Assembly: GCA_963576725.1 (NCBI GenBank) | Contig: OY755252.1 | Coordinates: forward strand, 43,355,552-43,419,551 | Origin: Azorinus chamasolen | Taxonomy: Eukaryota; Mollusca; Bivalvia; Cardiida; Solecurtidae | Reading direction: 5' to 3' | Length of the DNA: 64,000 nt | Shown here: in pieces, positions 18,893 through 30,262 of the stretch | Layout of the letters: each line of letters begins with the position of its first letter | How positions within the stretch are numbered: position 1 is the first letter of the stretch | Notes under the pieces: model-generated | What the model saw: the letters and a program-made list of their open reading frames with translations, nothing else | Databases searched by the model: none | Told to the model about the DNA's origin: nothing | Program-made: the position numbers and the translations under genes

Positions 18893-20117
18893 GACAGGGC
18901 TCTAGAAATTTTCAAATCCCAACCGGTCCAGCCGATAAACGGACATAAGCCCCCCGGACATTTCTTGATGAGTGGACATTTGCCCCCTTGTCTTTTTGTG
19001 ATATGCGGACATTAGCCACTTGGTAATATGTTTATGTGGGTCATTTGCCAACTTATAGTTTGTATATAATAATATGATAGCATTAAATATCGAAATTTGT
19101 GAAAAACTTTTGACATTCATGATTCGCGAAAACTAATGCCATTTCAAGTTTGCATGAATGGCAGTTTTGAAGGCTTTGATAGTGAAGCAAGAAAACTAGC
19201 TTGTATTTAAATCTTACATGATTAGTATCGTTTAATTTATTATGTATACTTATTACTCGTCAGACAAACGAAAACCACTACTCAGAATCGTTTCTGTTTC
19301 ATTCAAACATATTCATGATATTTAGCAGTCACTGTACCCTCTAGTAGCTCTTTAAATGTTGAGTCTCGAAAATAGGTCAACTTTTACCTTGAATCAAGCG
19401 GACATATTTTTATTTTTCTTATGATTGTTCAAAGTAAATTGTGTTGATATCAAGAGAATATTTGCTCATAAAAACTGATTACCTGGTGTAATAAAGGTTA
19501 CAGATCTATTTATTTGGATAAACATAAATGCTTCAGTAGCCTAAATCTACGGACCGTTTTGTTAATAGGTACAAGGTAGGTACATGTGTAATTTACTATG
19601 TGTGTCATAATCTTGAGACAATGATAACATGACTGACTGTCTTATCAATATTAACCCTTTCCCTGTTCTATATTTAGTCCAATTTTCAATACCTACTGAA
19701 TATTCATGTACCAAATAGTTATAATGAAATATGGAATGTATAACATTGTAGCTATTTTAGAAAGTAAAGACACTGAACTTTCAAATTCCATTACCAAACA
19801 GAGCAGACCCTGATCAGACGGTTCCTCTAGGAGCCGTCTGATCTGGGTCTACTCTGTTTGAAAATGTGTGAAAACATGGTTCTTTGAGGTGAAGGGTTAA
19901 CATGGTTGAGTAAACTGGACCAATTTAATCCGTGACTGATAATCTCTTTGTTGGGAAAAGAACAATACATTTAGCAAATAGACTGATGATTTTTATTGGA
20001 AACGTGTTGTCTGCTAAAGATTTGGGACCAATTTGTTTTCAAATTCTGAAATACAAACCGGTCTCAAAAGTAAAAAGTCGGTCCAGATCGGCGATTTTCC
20101 GGATTTCTAGAGCTCTG
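18893..20117. mobile_element. Possible hAT-like element inside the 2.2-kb element
   Basis: CAGGGCTCTAGAAATT at 18895 faces ATTTCTAGAGCTCTG ending 20117; the inner ends AACCGGTCCAGCCG and CGGTCCAGATCGGCG are also related. CAGGGCTC is a typical hAT end, but no 8-bp target duplication is visible. Confidence 0.45.
19651..19900 (+). mobile_element. H2 MITE inside the 18.6-20.8 kb element
   Basis: 250 bp, TTAACCCTTTCCCTG to GAAGGGTTAA. Hairpin CCAAACAGAGCAGACCC...GGGTCTACTCTGTTTG, apex TTCCTCTAGGAG. Confidence 0.8.
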
Positions 20118-20461
20118 ATCTACAGTGTTATCTTTAGTCAAACTGATTAATTGATCTACAGTGCAATCAATCAATGTAAAGGATTACATGCTCTCTATTA
20201 AATCATTCATTATGAATATGTTTAGTTCATGTGATGTTAATGAACTCCAATAAACGATAAGCAATTGGATATTGCAAGCAGTATTCAGCTTAACTAAGCA
20301 TAAGCACTCTCTGTTAACCAGTCATTTGAATCTGTTTAGTTCATGAGATGTAACTGAAGTCCAAATATTAGAATAGAATCAATAGAAAATGGTGGAAATT
20401 CCAGAATTATCCACAGCTGACAAAATCTTGATGTTTCCTTGCTGAAATAAAAAAAAAAAGC

Positions 20462-20615
20462 AGGGCTGGAAAAATCCTAAAACTTTTACTTGTCCTGCCA
20501 GCTGCTTTTGTCTTATTTTACTTAAATTCATTGTTAAATTATTTCAAAGTCTACTCGTCCTGCAAGAAAGTTATACTCGTCATGGCGAGCAGGTGAGTGG
20601 AATTTTCCAGGCCAG
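20462..20615. mobile_element. Possible small hAT-like MITE
   Basis: CAGGGCTGGAAAAATCC faces GGAATTTTCCAGGCC; TACTTGTCCTGCC and CTACTCGTCCTGC recur inside. Confidence 0.4.
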
Positions 20616-21424
20616 GAAAAATATAAGAAAAACATGGTATATGGGATAAAAACATACAGTGACATTGACTATCGTAAGAATAGCGTACAGCGGTACTATA
20701 TATATTATTACGGAACTTCCGTAAGAATAGCGGCTGAGGCTATTATTACAGCACCATAAGAATAGTCACTGCCTTGTTCATATATCTTTCATATAAATTT
20801 TGTTATAATCCAGAATATTTATCAACGATCTAAAGGTCTAAATTCAAGTAAAGAGTTTGAGGATTCTCGAATGGATTAAATACCCTGAGAAGAATGCCCT
20901 TAAAATAAATAAAACTGTCGTCCCGGTAATTTTACAATATGTGCGATTGCCCCCTTTTTCTGAAAAATCCCCCCCTCTTTTTAACTGGAGGGGGCGGATA
21001 GTCGCGTACTATAGTTTCAATATTACTTGGCTAAAAAAATTCCCTCCCTCAGGCTGTCGAAACAGTTTTGTAGCGAGTACCGGTATAGCTTTCAATTCAT
21101 ATTGAATCGGATGTTTGTCAAAAAATTTAGTAGTACGAAGCGTCCCGGGATGAACTGGTTTTGGTCCGAAACGTCTTGTAGCCCTTGACCACATACCAAT
21201 ATATCTATCTGGTATGTATTAAGTCCGAACTGAAGAAAGGAAAACAATCATAAGAAAAACATAAACTACAATTGTTGGATAGATTTCGAAACGTGGGCAT
21301 GGTGGGTGGGGACATATTTATATGGTCTAAAAATGAAATGAACATCTCCAAAGGCTTTTTTTTTCACTACGCACTTGCCAGTTAAAATGAATTATTGACG
21401 GTTTTTGGTTATGCATTTACTTAC

Positions 21425-21600
21425 ATGAAAAGCTTTTCCGATAACCTGGTGGAGTTTTCGTATAAAAAGTGTTCAATTATAACTGCCACACATGTATATT
21501 TTGGTTTTCGTGACCAGACGAGCACTTCCGGTTGAGTTGGGTAAAGATAAAACACAAATATTTCCGGCGAATAATTTGTAAAACGCGGTGCTGCCATAAA
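21425..21600 (-). promoter_or_regulatory. Probable promoter and non-coding first exon of the hydrolase gene
   Basis: On the minus strand a repeat-free stretch ends at a near-ideal donor, TTTTCAT/GTAAGT (exon edge 21425). Upstream on that strand are ACCGGAAGTG (complement of 21523-21532) and a second CCGGAA (21563-21568), ETS-family sites common near start sites of housekeeping genes. A 5' UTR exon is required here because the first coding exon has its own acceptor. Start site not defined; other exons are possible. Confidence 0.45.
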
Positions 21601-22188
21601 TATCAGCATTTAGGGTTTTTTTCTGAAGAGGCAATTTGCTATTTGAACTTTGTCTGTATTAAACTGCCTCCTGTCTTCAGAAGTCATTATTGATACTCAC
21701 ATAAAAGCGACAGAATGAAAGAGAACATGTCAGACTGATCACCACTGTGTCTACTGTAGCAGAATCGGTTCAAGTTGTACAATCGCTATTTAACACCAAC
21801 CTCTCTTTCACAGTAGAAATTCTGGGACAAAGCACACTTGGCAAGAAATAATATGATCCCCGCTATAACATACGGTTTGAAAACAATATAGAAACATATC
21901 AGAATAGAGTAGGGTATTGTCAAACAGACGGCAAGGGAGAGAGAAAGACAGAGAAAGAGATCCGGATAGAACATTATCCTATTATATTTTTCTCCATTAT
22001 AATGTTTAAAATGTTAACACATCTAAGCAATTTAGTGCCCAGCTTCCTCAAAACTAGTAAGTTTTGTTTAAACACATTTTATTGTAAAAAATTGTGTAAC
22101 TTGGTGACCACCCATCAAACACAATAGAGGTGAATAACAAACAATTACATATTGATCAGCAAATTGTAAGGGCCACATCTATTAGCAA
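21601..22188. other. No feature seen
   Basis: Upstream side of the presumed hydrolase promoter. I see no repeats, exons or open frames with recognisable products here. Confidence 0.5.
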
Positions 22189-22426
22189 CAATAACCCTTT
22201 CCTGACAGAAAGTTCTTTTACAAAGAGAGTAAACACAGGTCAGGCGGCTCATGTAAAACTGTCTAGTCATTGTCTACTCAGTTTGCTCGTGAAATAACAT
22301 ATATCTGATTTTATCTTTCTGCCATGTATAACATTCTCTTGTTTACGATATAATTATAAAAATGTAGCTAACTTATTAATATTCATGAAGACATTATCAT
22401 TTACAAGACTTTCGGCAGAGGAAGGT
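22189..22426 (-). mobile_element. H1 MITE, degraded
   Basis: ATAACCCTTTCCTG start, AGAGTAAACACAGGTCAGGC hairpin, CTTATTAATATTCATGAAGA, GAAGGTTATAA end. Confidence 0.55.
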
Positions 22427-22984
22427 TATAATTTACGGTCCTTCCCTTTTAGTTGGTTATCAGAACAATGAAGTAAGAATACCGTTTAGATACAGAAAAG
22501 TTTTCTTGTAGAGTATTGGTGATATTCTTCAGCATTCAACATTACGGTAGCTAAATAGATTCAGCACGTGGCATAGGAAAATCATATCAGCAAAAGTCAA
22601 TTTCTATAAACCAAGATGATAAGTTACACCAGAGACATATACATACATATGTTAATGTCTCTTTTTACATTAATTTATTTGATTAGTTTTCAAAAACATC
22701 GACAATCTTATCGAAGCCGACATTTAAAATCTATTTTAATATACCAGTTTCATTTTTAACAGCGATTACTAAGAGTACAAAAATGAGTCATGCAGGAAAC
22801 ACCACATACAGAACAAACAGTTGCCCGAACAGCAACACAAGGAAACAGCAAATGTACATAACTATAAAAACATCAAGAGACGCAGAAAGACAAAACAAAC
22901 ATACAATAGGGGGAAGATGGAAGTACCGCATTGGAACGGTCAGTGACAAAAGTCACTGGGGGGTTAAACCGGTTTATGGGCGCC
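22427..22984. other. No gene; probable retroelement 3' flank
   Basis: Lies beyond the retroelement 3' repeat on the minus strand. The plus-strand 106-codon frame at 22783-23103 runs antisense over that repeat and has no recognisable domain. Confidence 0.45.
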
Positions 22985-23135
22985 CAACCTCACACTTATT
23001 CCATACCCACCCTAAAAGACAAACAGTGTTAATAAACGTATCCCCCCTCCGACTAAGCTACAACAACCGCGATGGCAAATACAGTGGTAAAGTGCATGTA
23101 TAACGAAAACATTTAAGTGAACAAACTGTATCCAC
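22985..23135 (-). repeat. Retroelement 3'-region repeat, copy 1
   Basis: The stretch with CCCAACCTCACAC, CTAAAAGACA and GCGATGGCAAATACAGTGG is repeated with a few differences at 31522-31670. Here it directly follows the RT fragment on the minus strand, so it is probably the element's 3' part. Confidence 0.6.
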
Positions 23136-23828
23136 CTATCGCTAGTGTACTCAATGATTGAGCTGCAAACAGAGTAACTGTAGAAAAGTAATAAAGGGTA
23201 CGACAAAAACGAAATAGTACAGATATCCGACGTTCTCCTTCCGTTTCTGGATTTAAGAGGTCGCCTTCATAGAGTACTAAACCTTTCTTGTCGACGTACA
23301 TGCAAAGAGGCCAGCGTGATTGCCAACTGTAAAAGGGTTGACAACCAAACATGCAGTGTGTTGTAGTACTACAGGATCATATCCCTTTTTAATGAATTTT
23401 TTAACATATTTTATTAACAAAGTGAGAAAATGGGTATGTCCAATAATTTTACGAAGTTTGTAAATCACATCACCATAAAATTCAGGATGTGAAATACCGT
23501 GTCGCAGAAGGGCCTTGAGATTACATTGGTACTTGCCAATAAGCGAGAGATTTCGATAGTAAAATTTAGAGAAAGTTTTTCTTAGTTTATGGTATCTATA
23601 TCCTTGCTTAAGCAGTTTTTCAGTTAAAATGAGATTTCGACAGTTAAAATCCTCAATAGATGAACAAGCTCTAGCAAAACGAATAAGTTGAGATATATAA
23701 ACCCCGTAAGTTGTCCACCAGTCCCCGTCAAGATGAGGAAAATTTACAATATTAAAATCAAAATCATCTCTTTTGTCATCTTTAAAAATAAAGTTATTGC
23801 AATAGGCCAATATGTAATTCACTAGCAT
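23113..23828 (-). pseudogene. C-terminal fragment of a reverse-transcriptase retroelement protein
   Basis: Minus-strand frame 23828-23277 (183 codons) reads FPHLDGDWWTTYGVYISQLI, RFAR, LLKQGYRYHKLRKTFSKFYY, GISHPEFYGDVIYKLRKIIG and TACLVVNPFTVGNHAGLF. This block is found C-terminal to the RT domain of widespread aquatic-animal non-LTR-type elements (recognised from memory). After a frameshift near 23290-23340 the similarity continues in another frame to about 23113. The RT catalytic domain itself is absent: upstream (23829 onward) is a different repeat. 5'-truncated, frameshifted copy. Confidence 0.65.
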
Positions 23829-23904
23829 GTCTAGGAAAGTGCACGTTTGGACAGCTAAAACTATATTGTCTTCATTGCTGAGTTCGGGTAGGTGAATTTG
23901 TTTG

Positions 23905-24087
23905 CTTTGTATCGGGTTTTACGTCATATCGCGACGTCCAGCTAATTACAGGTGGAGGGAGACCCAGATGCGTTCCGTGCATAGAAGACCATCTACCTAC
24001 CACAAGCCAGCTGAAAGGCCTACTCACATGAAGTTCCAAATGCTCAGGTCGGGATTCGAACTACATCGGCGAGGGATAAAGTAATTA
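23905..24087 (-). mobile_element. tRNA-derived SINE, 5'-truncated
   Basis: On the minus strand a B-box-like GTTCGAATCCCGA is followed by GCATTTGGAACTTC, AGCTGGCTTGTGG and GTCGCGATATGACG...AAACC, the tail order I know from mollusc SINEs. The A box is missing. A 60-codon open frame on the plus strand is its antisense shadow. Confidence 0.6.
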
Positions 24088-25110
24088 ATGCAATAAGTGG
24101 ATATAAAAACAACATAGGCACAACACAAATGAATGGACGTAAAAGCAATAAATGAACATAAAATTAGTAAATGGACATAAAGCAATAAATGGACACTAAA
24201 GCAATAAATGGACGTAAAAGTAATTTAAATCCATGGACATAAAATCAATAAATGGACTAAAGGCAATAAATGGACATACGAGCAATAAATGGACTAAACA
24301 GCAATAAATGGACAAAAAGCAATAAATGGACATAAAATCAATAAAAGCACATAAAAGCAATACATGGACATAAGGGCAGTAAATGGACATACAAGCAATA
24401 AATGGAGATTGAAGCAATAAATGGACATAAAAGAAATAATTTTGGACATAAAACAATAAATGGACTAAAAAGCAATAAATGGACGTAAAAGGAATACATG
24501 GACATAAAAGCAATAAATGGACTAATTTAGCAATACATGGACGTAAAAGCTTCAACTGGTCGCAAAAGCAAACCACAAAGAACATACAAACAATAAAGGA
24601 AAGAGATAATTGACATGAAAGTAATAAATGGACACAAAAGCAATAAATGGTCATGGAAGCAATAAATTGACATATAAGCAATAGATTGACAGACACAAAA
24701 GCAATAAACAGTACATGGAGGTACATGTACAAGCAATAACTGAATGTGAAGGCAATAAATATACAGCAATAAATAGGTATAACATCAATAAATTGGTGTT
24801 AACAACTATACATGTATATGAACATAAAGCAATATACGGGCGTAAAGCTATGCATGGTCATAAAAGCTATAAATGGATATACAAGCAATAAATAAGCACA
24901 AACACAATGAATGGGCGAAAAAACCTTAAATGGAAATAAGAGCAAGAAACTGACATTAAATTAATGAATGTACATAAAATGAACAAGTGGACATATTGCA
25001 ATAAATTGACATAAAACAATCAACGGGAGCATACGTACTAAATGGACGTGAAAGCAATACGTGAACGTGAAAGCAATCAAGTACATTTAGTATGAAAGCA
25101 ATAGCTAGAC
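24082..25110. repeat. ~20-bp minisatellite, about 1 kb
   Basis: Loose repeats of AAAGCAATAAATGGACATAA with many variants. They create long open frames on the minus strand (24732-24196 and 24769-24527) that are periodic (YCFxVHLLL) and not genes. Confidence 0.9.
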
Positions 25111-25132
25111 TATAAGATTAAGAGATAACCTT

Positions 25133-25382
25133 TTAACCCTTCGCTTGCTATTCACGTCACAATACGTACCTGTAAATAGTGAAGACCCAGATGAGACAGC
25201 TCCTGCAGGAGCTGTCTCATCGGGGTCTGCACTATTTACAAGTTGATTGTGCAACCAGTGCACTCCATAGCAGTGATTGCACAGCGCAATACTTATATAC
25301 AGTGAAGATATATGTAATTATACAACAGGGCATGGGTAAAGAAGGAAAAATGTATTTCAAAATTCAGCAAGCGAAGGGTTAA
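25133..25382. mobile_element. H5 MITE, copy 1
   Basis: 250 bp, TTAACCCTTCGCTTGC to GCAAGCGAAGGGTTAA: 16-bp perfect terminal inverted repeat. Hairpin GTAAATAGTGAAGACCC...GGGTCTGCACTATTTAC, apex GCTCCTGCAGGAGC. Nearly identical to 52171-52420, so recently active. Confidence 0.88.
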
Positions 25383-25929
25383 GGACTGAAATATATCTGT
25401 ATTGATTAAAGCGATAACTTTACAGTAGAACCAATAATTAATTATTCTAGTTCAAGAGGCAGCACTTTTATTTAGATAATGATATCTAACAGGAACATAG
25501 GCACACGGCGTAGAACCAGGTGAGAAGAATAGCTTCTGATATTTACTGTATCCGTGGCTCCTCATAAATTATTTTCAAAAAGTCACATCGACAAAACTCT
25601 CCTCAAAATGAAAACAAAATTCATCCAAAATACATGTTTGGAAGAGTTCATTGCGAAAGTGGAGCTTAAATTGACTAATCTATTTATTTCCATATTATTT
25701 AACTTAACCCATTTCCACATATTGACGACTTTTGACGCCTTTGTAAAAGTCACTTTTTGAAAGCATTGTTATAAATAGGGCATTTGCTTGAAAACCCGTC
25801 CAGATCTTACCATTGAACCGTCCATTTTGCATGTGGAGGGGCACAGCAAACAAAATATTTGCTGGAATATGCCATTGACATTGATATGTTCAGCAAACAG
25901 TGAAGACTCTGGCCAGATTACTGGACAAT

Positions 25930-26130
25930 AATAGGTTAATCATTGACCTGATGTATATTCATGGAATAAACAAATCACATCTATTAGCCTCATCTTTATG
26001 ATAGCACATGAACACATATATTTTGGCTATGGTAGAAAATGTAGAATCAGACTTATATCGCTTCATAGGCAAATAGAGCAGGTCCTGATCAGACGGCTTC
26101 TACAAAGGCTTGAAAAGGCATTTGTTTTAG
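25930..26130 (+). mobile_element. H1 MITE fragment
   Basis: TATTTTGGCTATGGTAGAAA, TTCATAGGCAAATAGAGCAG, TCCTGATCAGACGGCTTC; the right hairpin arm is deleted. Confidence 0.5.
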
Positions 26131-26179
26131 GCAAAGAGTCGAAAATATGTTTTTTTGTAACAACGTTTTGTGTTTCGTC

Positions 26180-26290
26180 ACGTTTTGTCTTGTAGTTGCG
26201 TTGTTTCATGTTTGCTGATGTTTGACAAAGTGCCGTGCCCTTTTGCGTGTGGCATTGCAGGGTTTTCTCCTCTCTTTAACTCATTATCGC
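26180..26290 (+). repeat. Interspersed repeat R54, truncated copy 3
   Basis: Only the right half is present: GTTTTGTCTTGTAG, TTTGCTGATGTTTG, GTGCCGTGCCCTTTTGCGTG. It sits between two H1 copies. Confidence 0.45.
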
Positions 26291-26316
26291 ATTTGACTAT
26301 CACCTTTGCAAAGAAA

Positions 26317-26521
26317 TATCCATTTTATCCTTTGCTTCATGAATATCCACGTTAGAAACACTGATATCATGAAGATTAATTGGACTAATTTTTTATAATG
26401 TCAGATGCACACATGGGATTTTGGAAATGGCAGAAACTGTGTAATAAGATCTACATCTATATTCCATAAGCAAACAGAGCGGACTATTTCTTATATGAAT
26501 ATTCATGACGTAAAGGGTTAA
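26317..26521 (+). mobile_element. H1 MITE, hairpin deleted
   Basis: CTTTGCTTCATGAATATCCA, TTTGGAAATGGCAGAAACTG, CATAAGCAAACAGAGCGG, then directly GAATATTCATGACGTAAAGG and GTTAA. Confidence 0.6.
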
Positions 26522-26637
26522 ACGGCTAGAAGACGGCCAGTGACATGAGGTAAATAATTTATTGATATAATTGCCATCTCTCTTAATTTAACGAACACCG
26601 TGTTATTCTGGAAAAAGCTTGTGCAGAAGAAAGCATT

Positions 26638-26853
26638 TTAACCATTTCCCTGTTGCATATCCATGTAAGAAATAATGACATCATTAATATTCATTAGCTG
26701 AATTTTAATAATGGTGTATGCCAGGTCTATTATAATTTCAAAAGCAAACAGAGCAGGCCCTATAGTCAGACTGCTGCTATAAGAGACGTCTGATCTGGGT
26801 CTACTCTATTTGCAAATGCGTGAAATAGCGTTTGTATGAGGGAAAGGGATTAC
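26638..26853 (+). mobile_element. H1 MITE
   Basis: TTAACCATTTCCC to GAGGGAAAGGGATTA; AAGCAAACAGAGCAGGCCC...GGGTCTACTCTATTTGC. Confidence 0.65.
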
Positions 26854-27050
26854 CCTTTGAATGCAGGACATACCTGTGCTAGCATTTACAAATAGTGTAG
26901 AACCAGATCAGGGGACTCCTAGAGAAGTCCTCAAATCAGGGTCTGCACTGTTCATTCAAAATCCTGCTGCCTATTTAAGCCTTTCTTACTGAGTGGCCTC
27001 CACAGTTAAACACTGATAGACTAGTCAGCTAAATGTCAGCGTGAAAAAGG

Positions 27051-27436
27051 TTAACCCTCTGCACCCTCTGAGTAATTGTCGTCTGCATACATTGTCGTCT
27101 GCTTCAATTCTAAAAGTACATTTTTGTTCCATTTCTTTTTGTATTTGTTTTAAAAGTATGTCAGTGTGTCAAACAGTGTTTGGACACTGAACGAGTTGCT
27201 AAATAATTCTGCATCATAAAGGTTTCGTATTTTTGTCAGAAGAGCGCTGTTCAAACGTCCTTTGCAAACAGTGTAGACTCATATGAGAGGGCTCCTAGAG
27301 GAACGCTCTCATCAGGGTCTGCACTGTTTGTCATGTTACACTTTTCTTTAGAAAAAATCTCCAAATGATCACCATAATCTTGACCTATTTGTATTTTGGA
27401 ATAGTCCATTTGAAAATTCAGCATTGTAAGGGTTAA
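27051..27436. mobile_element. H6 MITE, possibly composite with an H4-like left part
   Basis: TTAACCCTCTGCACCC start with GTCGTCTGC motifs of H4; from 27257 GCAAACAGTGTAGACTC...GGGTCTGCACTGTTTG, then ATTTTGGAATAGTCCATTTG and TAAGGGTTAA. Confidence 0.6.
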
Positions 27437-27495
27437 ATTTAACATTTCCAGTAGTCACTGAATTAATGATAAAACAGTTTGCCGTAAACAGCAAT

Positions 27496-27982
27496 TGTCT
27501 GGGTAATGATACTAGCTCAGTACACACTTCTGTCTGGGTAATGATACTAGCTCAGTACACACTTCTGTCTGGGTAATGATACTAGCTCAGTACACACTTC
27601 TGTCTGGGTAATGATACTAGCTCAGTACACACTTCTGTCTGGGTAATGATACTAGCTCAGTACACACTTCTGTCTGGGTAATGATACTAGCTCAGCACAC
27701 ACTTCTGTCTGGGTAATGATACTAGCTCAGTACACACTTCTGTCTGGGTAATGATACTAGCTCAGCACACACTTCTGTTCTGTCTGGGTAATGATACTAG
27801 CTCAGCACACACTTCTGTCTGGGTAATGATACTAGCTCAGCACACACTTCTGTCTGGGTAATGATACTAGCTCAGTACACACTTCTGTCTGGGTAATGAT
27901 ACTAGCTCAGTACACACTTCTGTCTGGGTAATGATACTAGCTCAGTACGTCTGGGTAATGATACTAGCTCAGTACACACTTC
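27496..27982 (+). repeat. 35-bp minisatellite, 14 units
   Basis: Unit: TGTCTGGGTAATGATACTAG followed by CTCAGTACACACTTC. Eight exact-length units to 27775, a 5-bp TGTTC insert, four more, one cut to 27 bp, and a last full one. Units differ almost only by CAGTAC/CAGCAC, so the array is young or homogenised. Confidence 0.95.
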
Positions 27983-28116
27983 GGATATGCTCTTCATGAA
28001 AACAATATAACTAGCTAACCCTTATTCTGCTGTAGACATTACACACGTAAATATTCGTCATATTCTGTCAGGTTTCGGAATAAAAAGCCGAGGTGTTCCG
28101 AGTGTTAGACATTATA

Positions 28117-28480
28117 CAGTAAAGTCTCGCTAATGCGACCACATGTTTAATTAACATAGTGCAGCCTCATGAAGGAGCTTTCTGCATTACTTTTGTCCTG
28201 AATTAAGCTACACCATGTTTATGTTTCTTTTGTCCTGCATTAAGCTACCACCTGTTCATATTACTTTTGTTATGCATTTAGCTACCATCTGTTTTATACA
28301 TAGTTTGTCCTGCATTAAGCTACCACATATTCTATATTTCTTTTCTCCTGCATTTAGCTACCACTACTTATTTTGTCCTGCCATAAGCTATCACCTGTTT
28401 TATATTTCTCTTTTGTTGTGCATTAAGCTACCAGCTGTTTTATACTCATTGTTTTGAATGGTCGTATTAGCGAAACTTTA
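28117..28480. mobile_element. P2 pogo-like MITE with amplified right arm
   Basis: Ends CAGTAAAGTCTCGCTAATGC and GTATTAGCGAAACTTTA. The right arm unit (TTTTGTCCTGCATTAAGCTACC...TGTTTTATA) is repeated about six times from 28190 to 28440. Confidence 0.65.
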
Positions 28481-28602
28481 ATCTATGCCCATCTCTGTGT
28501 CTGTATATGTCCATATGTTGCATATTTTCCTTACTTCCAATTCGTTCAGTTTTTTTTTCAAATCCTGCCGGGATACCAAGTTACTCGGCATTATACATCA
28601 GA

Positions 28603-28872
28603 ATTAACCCTCTCCCTGTTTTACATTTAGTCTTTATTTCAATACCAACTGAATATTCATAGGCAAAATAATTACATGTATAATGAAATCTAGAAGGTGG
28701 ACATTTTAGCAATTTTAGTAACTAAAGAAACAGATCTATCAAATCCCATTGCAAATCTATCAAATCATCTATCAAATTCCATTAGCAAACAGAGCAGACC
28801 CTGATCAGACGGCTCCTACAGGAGCCGTCTGCTATGGGTCTTCTCTGTTTGCAAATGCGTGAAAAGGTTTAA
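28603..28872 (+). mobile_element. H2 MITE
   Basis: TTAACCCTCTCCCTG, AGTAACTAAAGAAACAGATC, a short internal duplication of ATCTATCAAAT, hairpin with GCTCCTACAGGAGC (28812-28825), AAAAGGTTTAA. Confidence 0.75.
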
Positions 28873-29156
28873 ATGGAAATCAGACTGCGCTTAATAGGAT
28901 AATGTTTAGCTTGAACAATACTCAATTATGCATGAACGACAAACAATACCATATCAATGCATGTATTTTAGTTCGTTTGATTGCTATCCGGCTGCCAAGC
29001 TGATGAATCTGTCGATGCAAGTCTGCCATTTTCTTGCAAAACCCGAGGTTTCAGATGTTATGATATCGATCATACGGACAGCATGCTGCAGTCACGTACG
29101 CTCGTATGCTGGTTTCATGTTCAACACTGAATGTTTAGAATGGAATATCTCATTGT

Positions 29157-29392
29157 TTAACCCTTTACCTGTTCTACATTTATAACACATTTATTTCAGT
29201 CATGGTTAATATAGTTATAGTGAAATAAGTAAGATGGAATATTGTAGCAATTTCAGAAACTAATTAAACAGATCTATCAAATTCCATTAGCAAACAAAGC
29301 AAACCCTGATCAGACGGTTCCAACATGAGCCATCTGATCTGGGTCTACTCTGTTTACAAACGCGTGAAAAATTGTATGAAGGAAAGGGTTAA
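29157..29392 (+). mobile_element. H2 MITE, intact
   Basis: 236 bp, TTAACCCTTTACCTG to GGAAAGGGTTAA; ATTGTAGCAATTTCAGAAAC, GCAAACAAAGCAAACCC...GGGTCTACTCTGTTTAC. Confidence 0.8.
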
Positions 29393-29642
29393 GTATTCTA
29401 GCACCCAGTATCTCCTCTCTACCAGTTTGTACAGCTGAATAAGCCAGTTTGGAAACATTTTTGCAAGTTTAGATTTAGTAGACATATCAGCAAATAGTGA
29501 AAACCCTTCAAAAGGGCCCTTAAAGGAGGTGTTTGATCTGGGTCTGCACTATTTGCATACGTGTGTTTGTCAAAATACCTAGGGTAGTTAGATTATCACT
29601 GGTAAATCTCTGAAATACATTCAAAAGTCCCCTTTTACAATA

Positions 29643-29780
29643 CAGTAAAACCCCTCTTAACCCAAATTCTAGTAGATAAGAATTTAGATACTTTTTATGC
29701 AGGTGGCTGCTTAACTGCCACCTGTCTCCAAGACTGATATTTATACTGAATTTAACGTCTGGTTTAGAGGGGTTTTACCG
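29643..29780. mobile_element. P3 pogo-like MITE, apex deleted
   Basis: CAGTAAAACCCCTCTTAACC to GTTTAGAGGGGTTTTACCG; GCAGGTGGCTGCTTAACTGC core. Confidence 0.72.
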
Positions 29781-30115
29781 TAACATGTATTTTTGAAATT
29801 CTATTTCTTTCAAACCAGATCTTAGCAACAACGTCGCTCGACCATTGATAAAATACTTCACGAAACATCATAATGTTGCAATGGAATCGAATTTCTGCAT
29901 TTGAAATTTCGTTCTACCCCAGAAATAGTACCGGTCATTGATGTTCAATGTTTCATAGAAGTTCACAAAATGTTGAAAGTGTATCGAAATATCAACATTG
30001 GCTGTTATAATCAAATAATTATTTTCAGTTATGTGGCTATTTCATGTATCTCCAACAATTCTATCATGTTCTGCAATGGTGCACATGAACAAATCTAACA
30101 TGTTACTTTGGTCTA

Positions 30116-30262
30116 CCTAATCATTACAACGCTGAATTTTCAAATGGACTATTCCAAAATTCAAACAATTCAAGCTAAATTGAGCTTATGGTGAATATTT
30201 AGGGAGTGTAACATGACAAACAGTGCAGATCCTGATCCTGATCTTCTCTTCTCTGTTTGCAA
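30116..30262 (-). mobile_element. H6 MITE fragment
   Basis: GCTGAATTTTCAAATGGACT, ATTCCAAAATTC, AACATGACAAACAGTGCAG, TCTCTGTTTGCAAAG; hairpin degraded. Confidence 0.55.

Larger units (their letters stand above)
18589..20767. mobile_element. 2.2-kb non-autonomous element with ~103-bp terminal inverted repeats
   Basis: 18589-18692 (GACTATTCTTACGG, TAATAGCCTCAGCCGCTATT, AGTACCGCTGTACG) is complementary with about 90% identity to 20666-20767. Between them are an inner element and an H2 copy but no transposase. It lies in the presumed first intron of the hydrolase gene. Long ends suggest a Mutator-type or fold-back element (inference). Confidence 0.75.

Noticed and set aside
22783..23103. 106-codon plus-strand frame as a gene
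   Set aside because: It runs antisense across the retroelement 3' repeat, which recurs at 31.5 kb without the frame.
24196..24769. Open frames of 178 and 80 codons on the minus strand
   Set aside because: They lie entirely in the ~20-bp minisatellite and translate it periodically; no start context or domain.
27496..27982. CRISPR-like array
   Set aside because: Units are directly adjacent with no spacers, and the DNA is animal nuclear.
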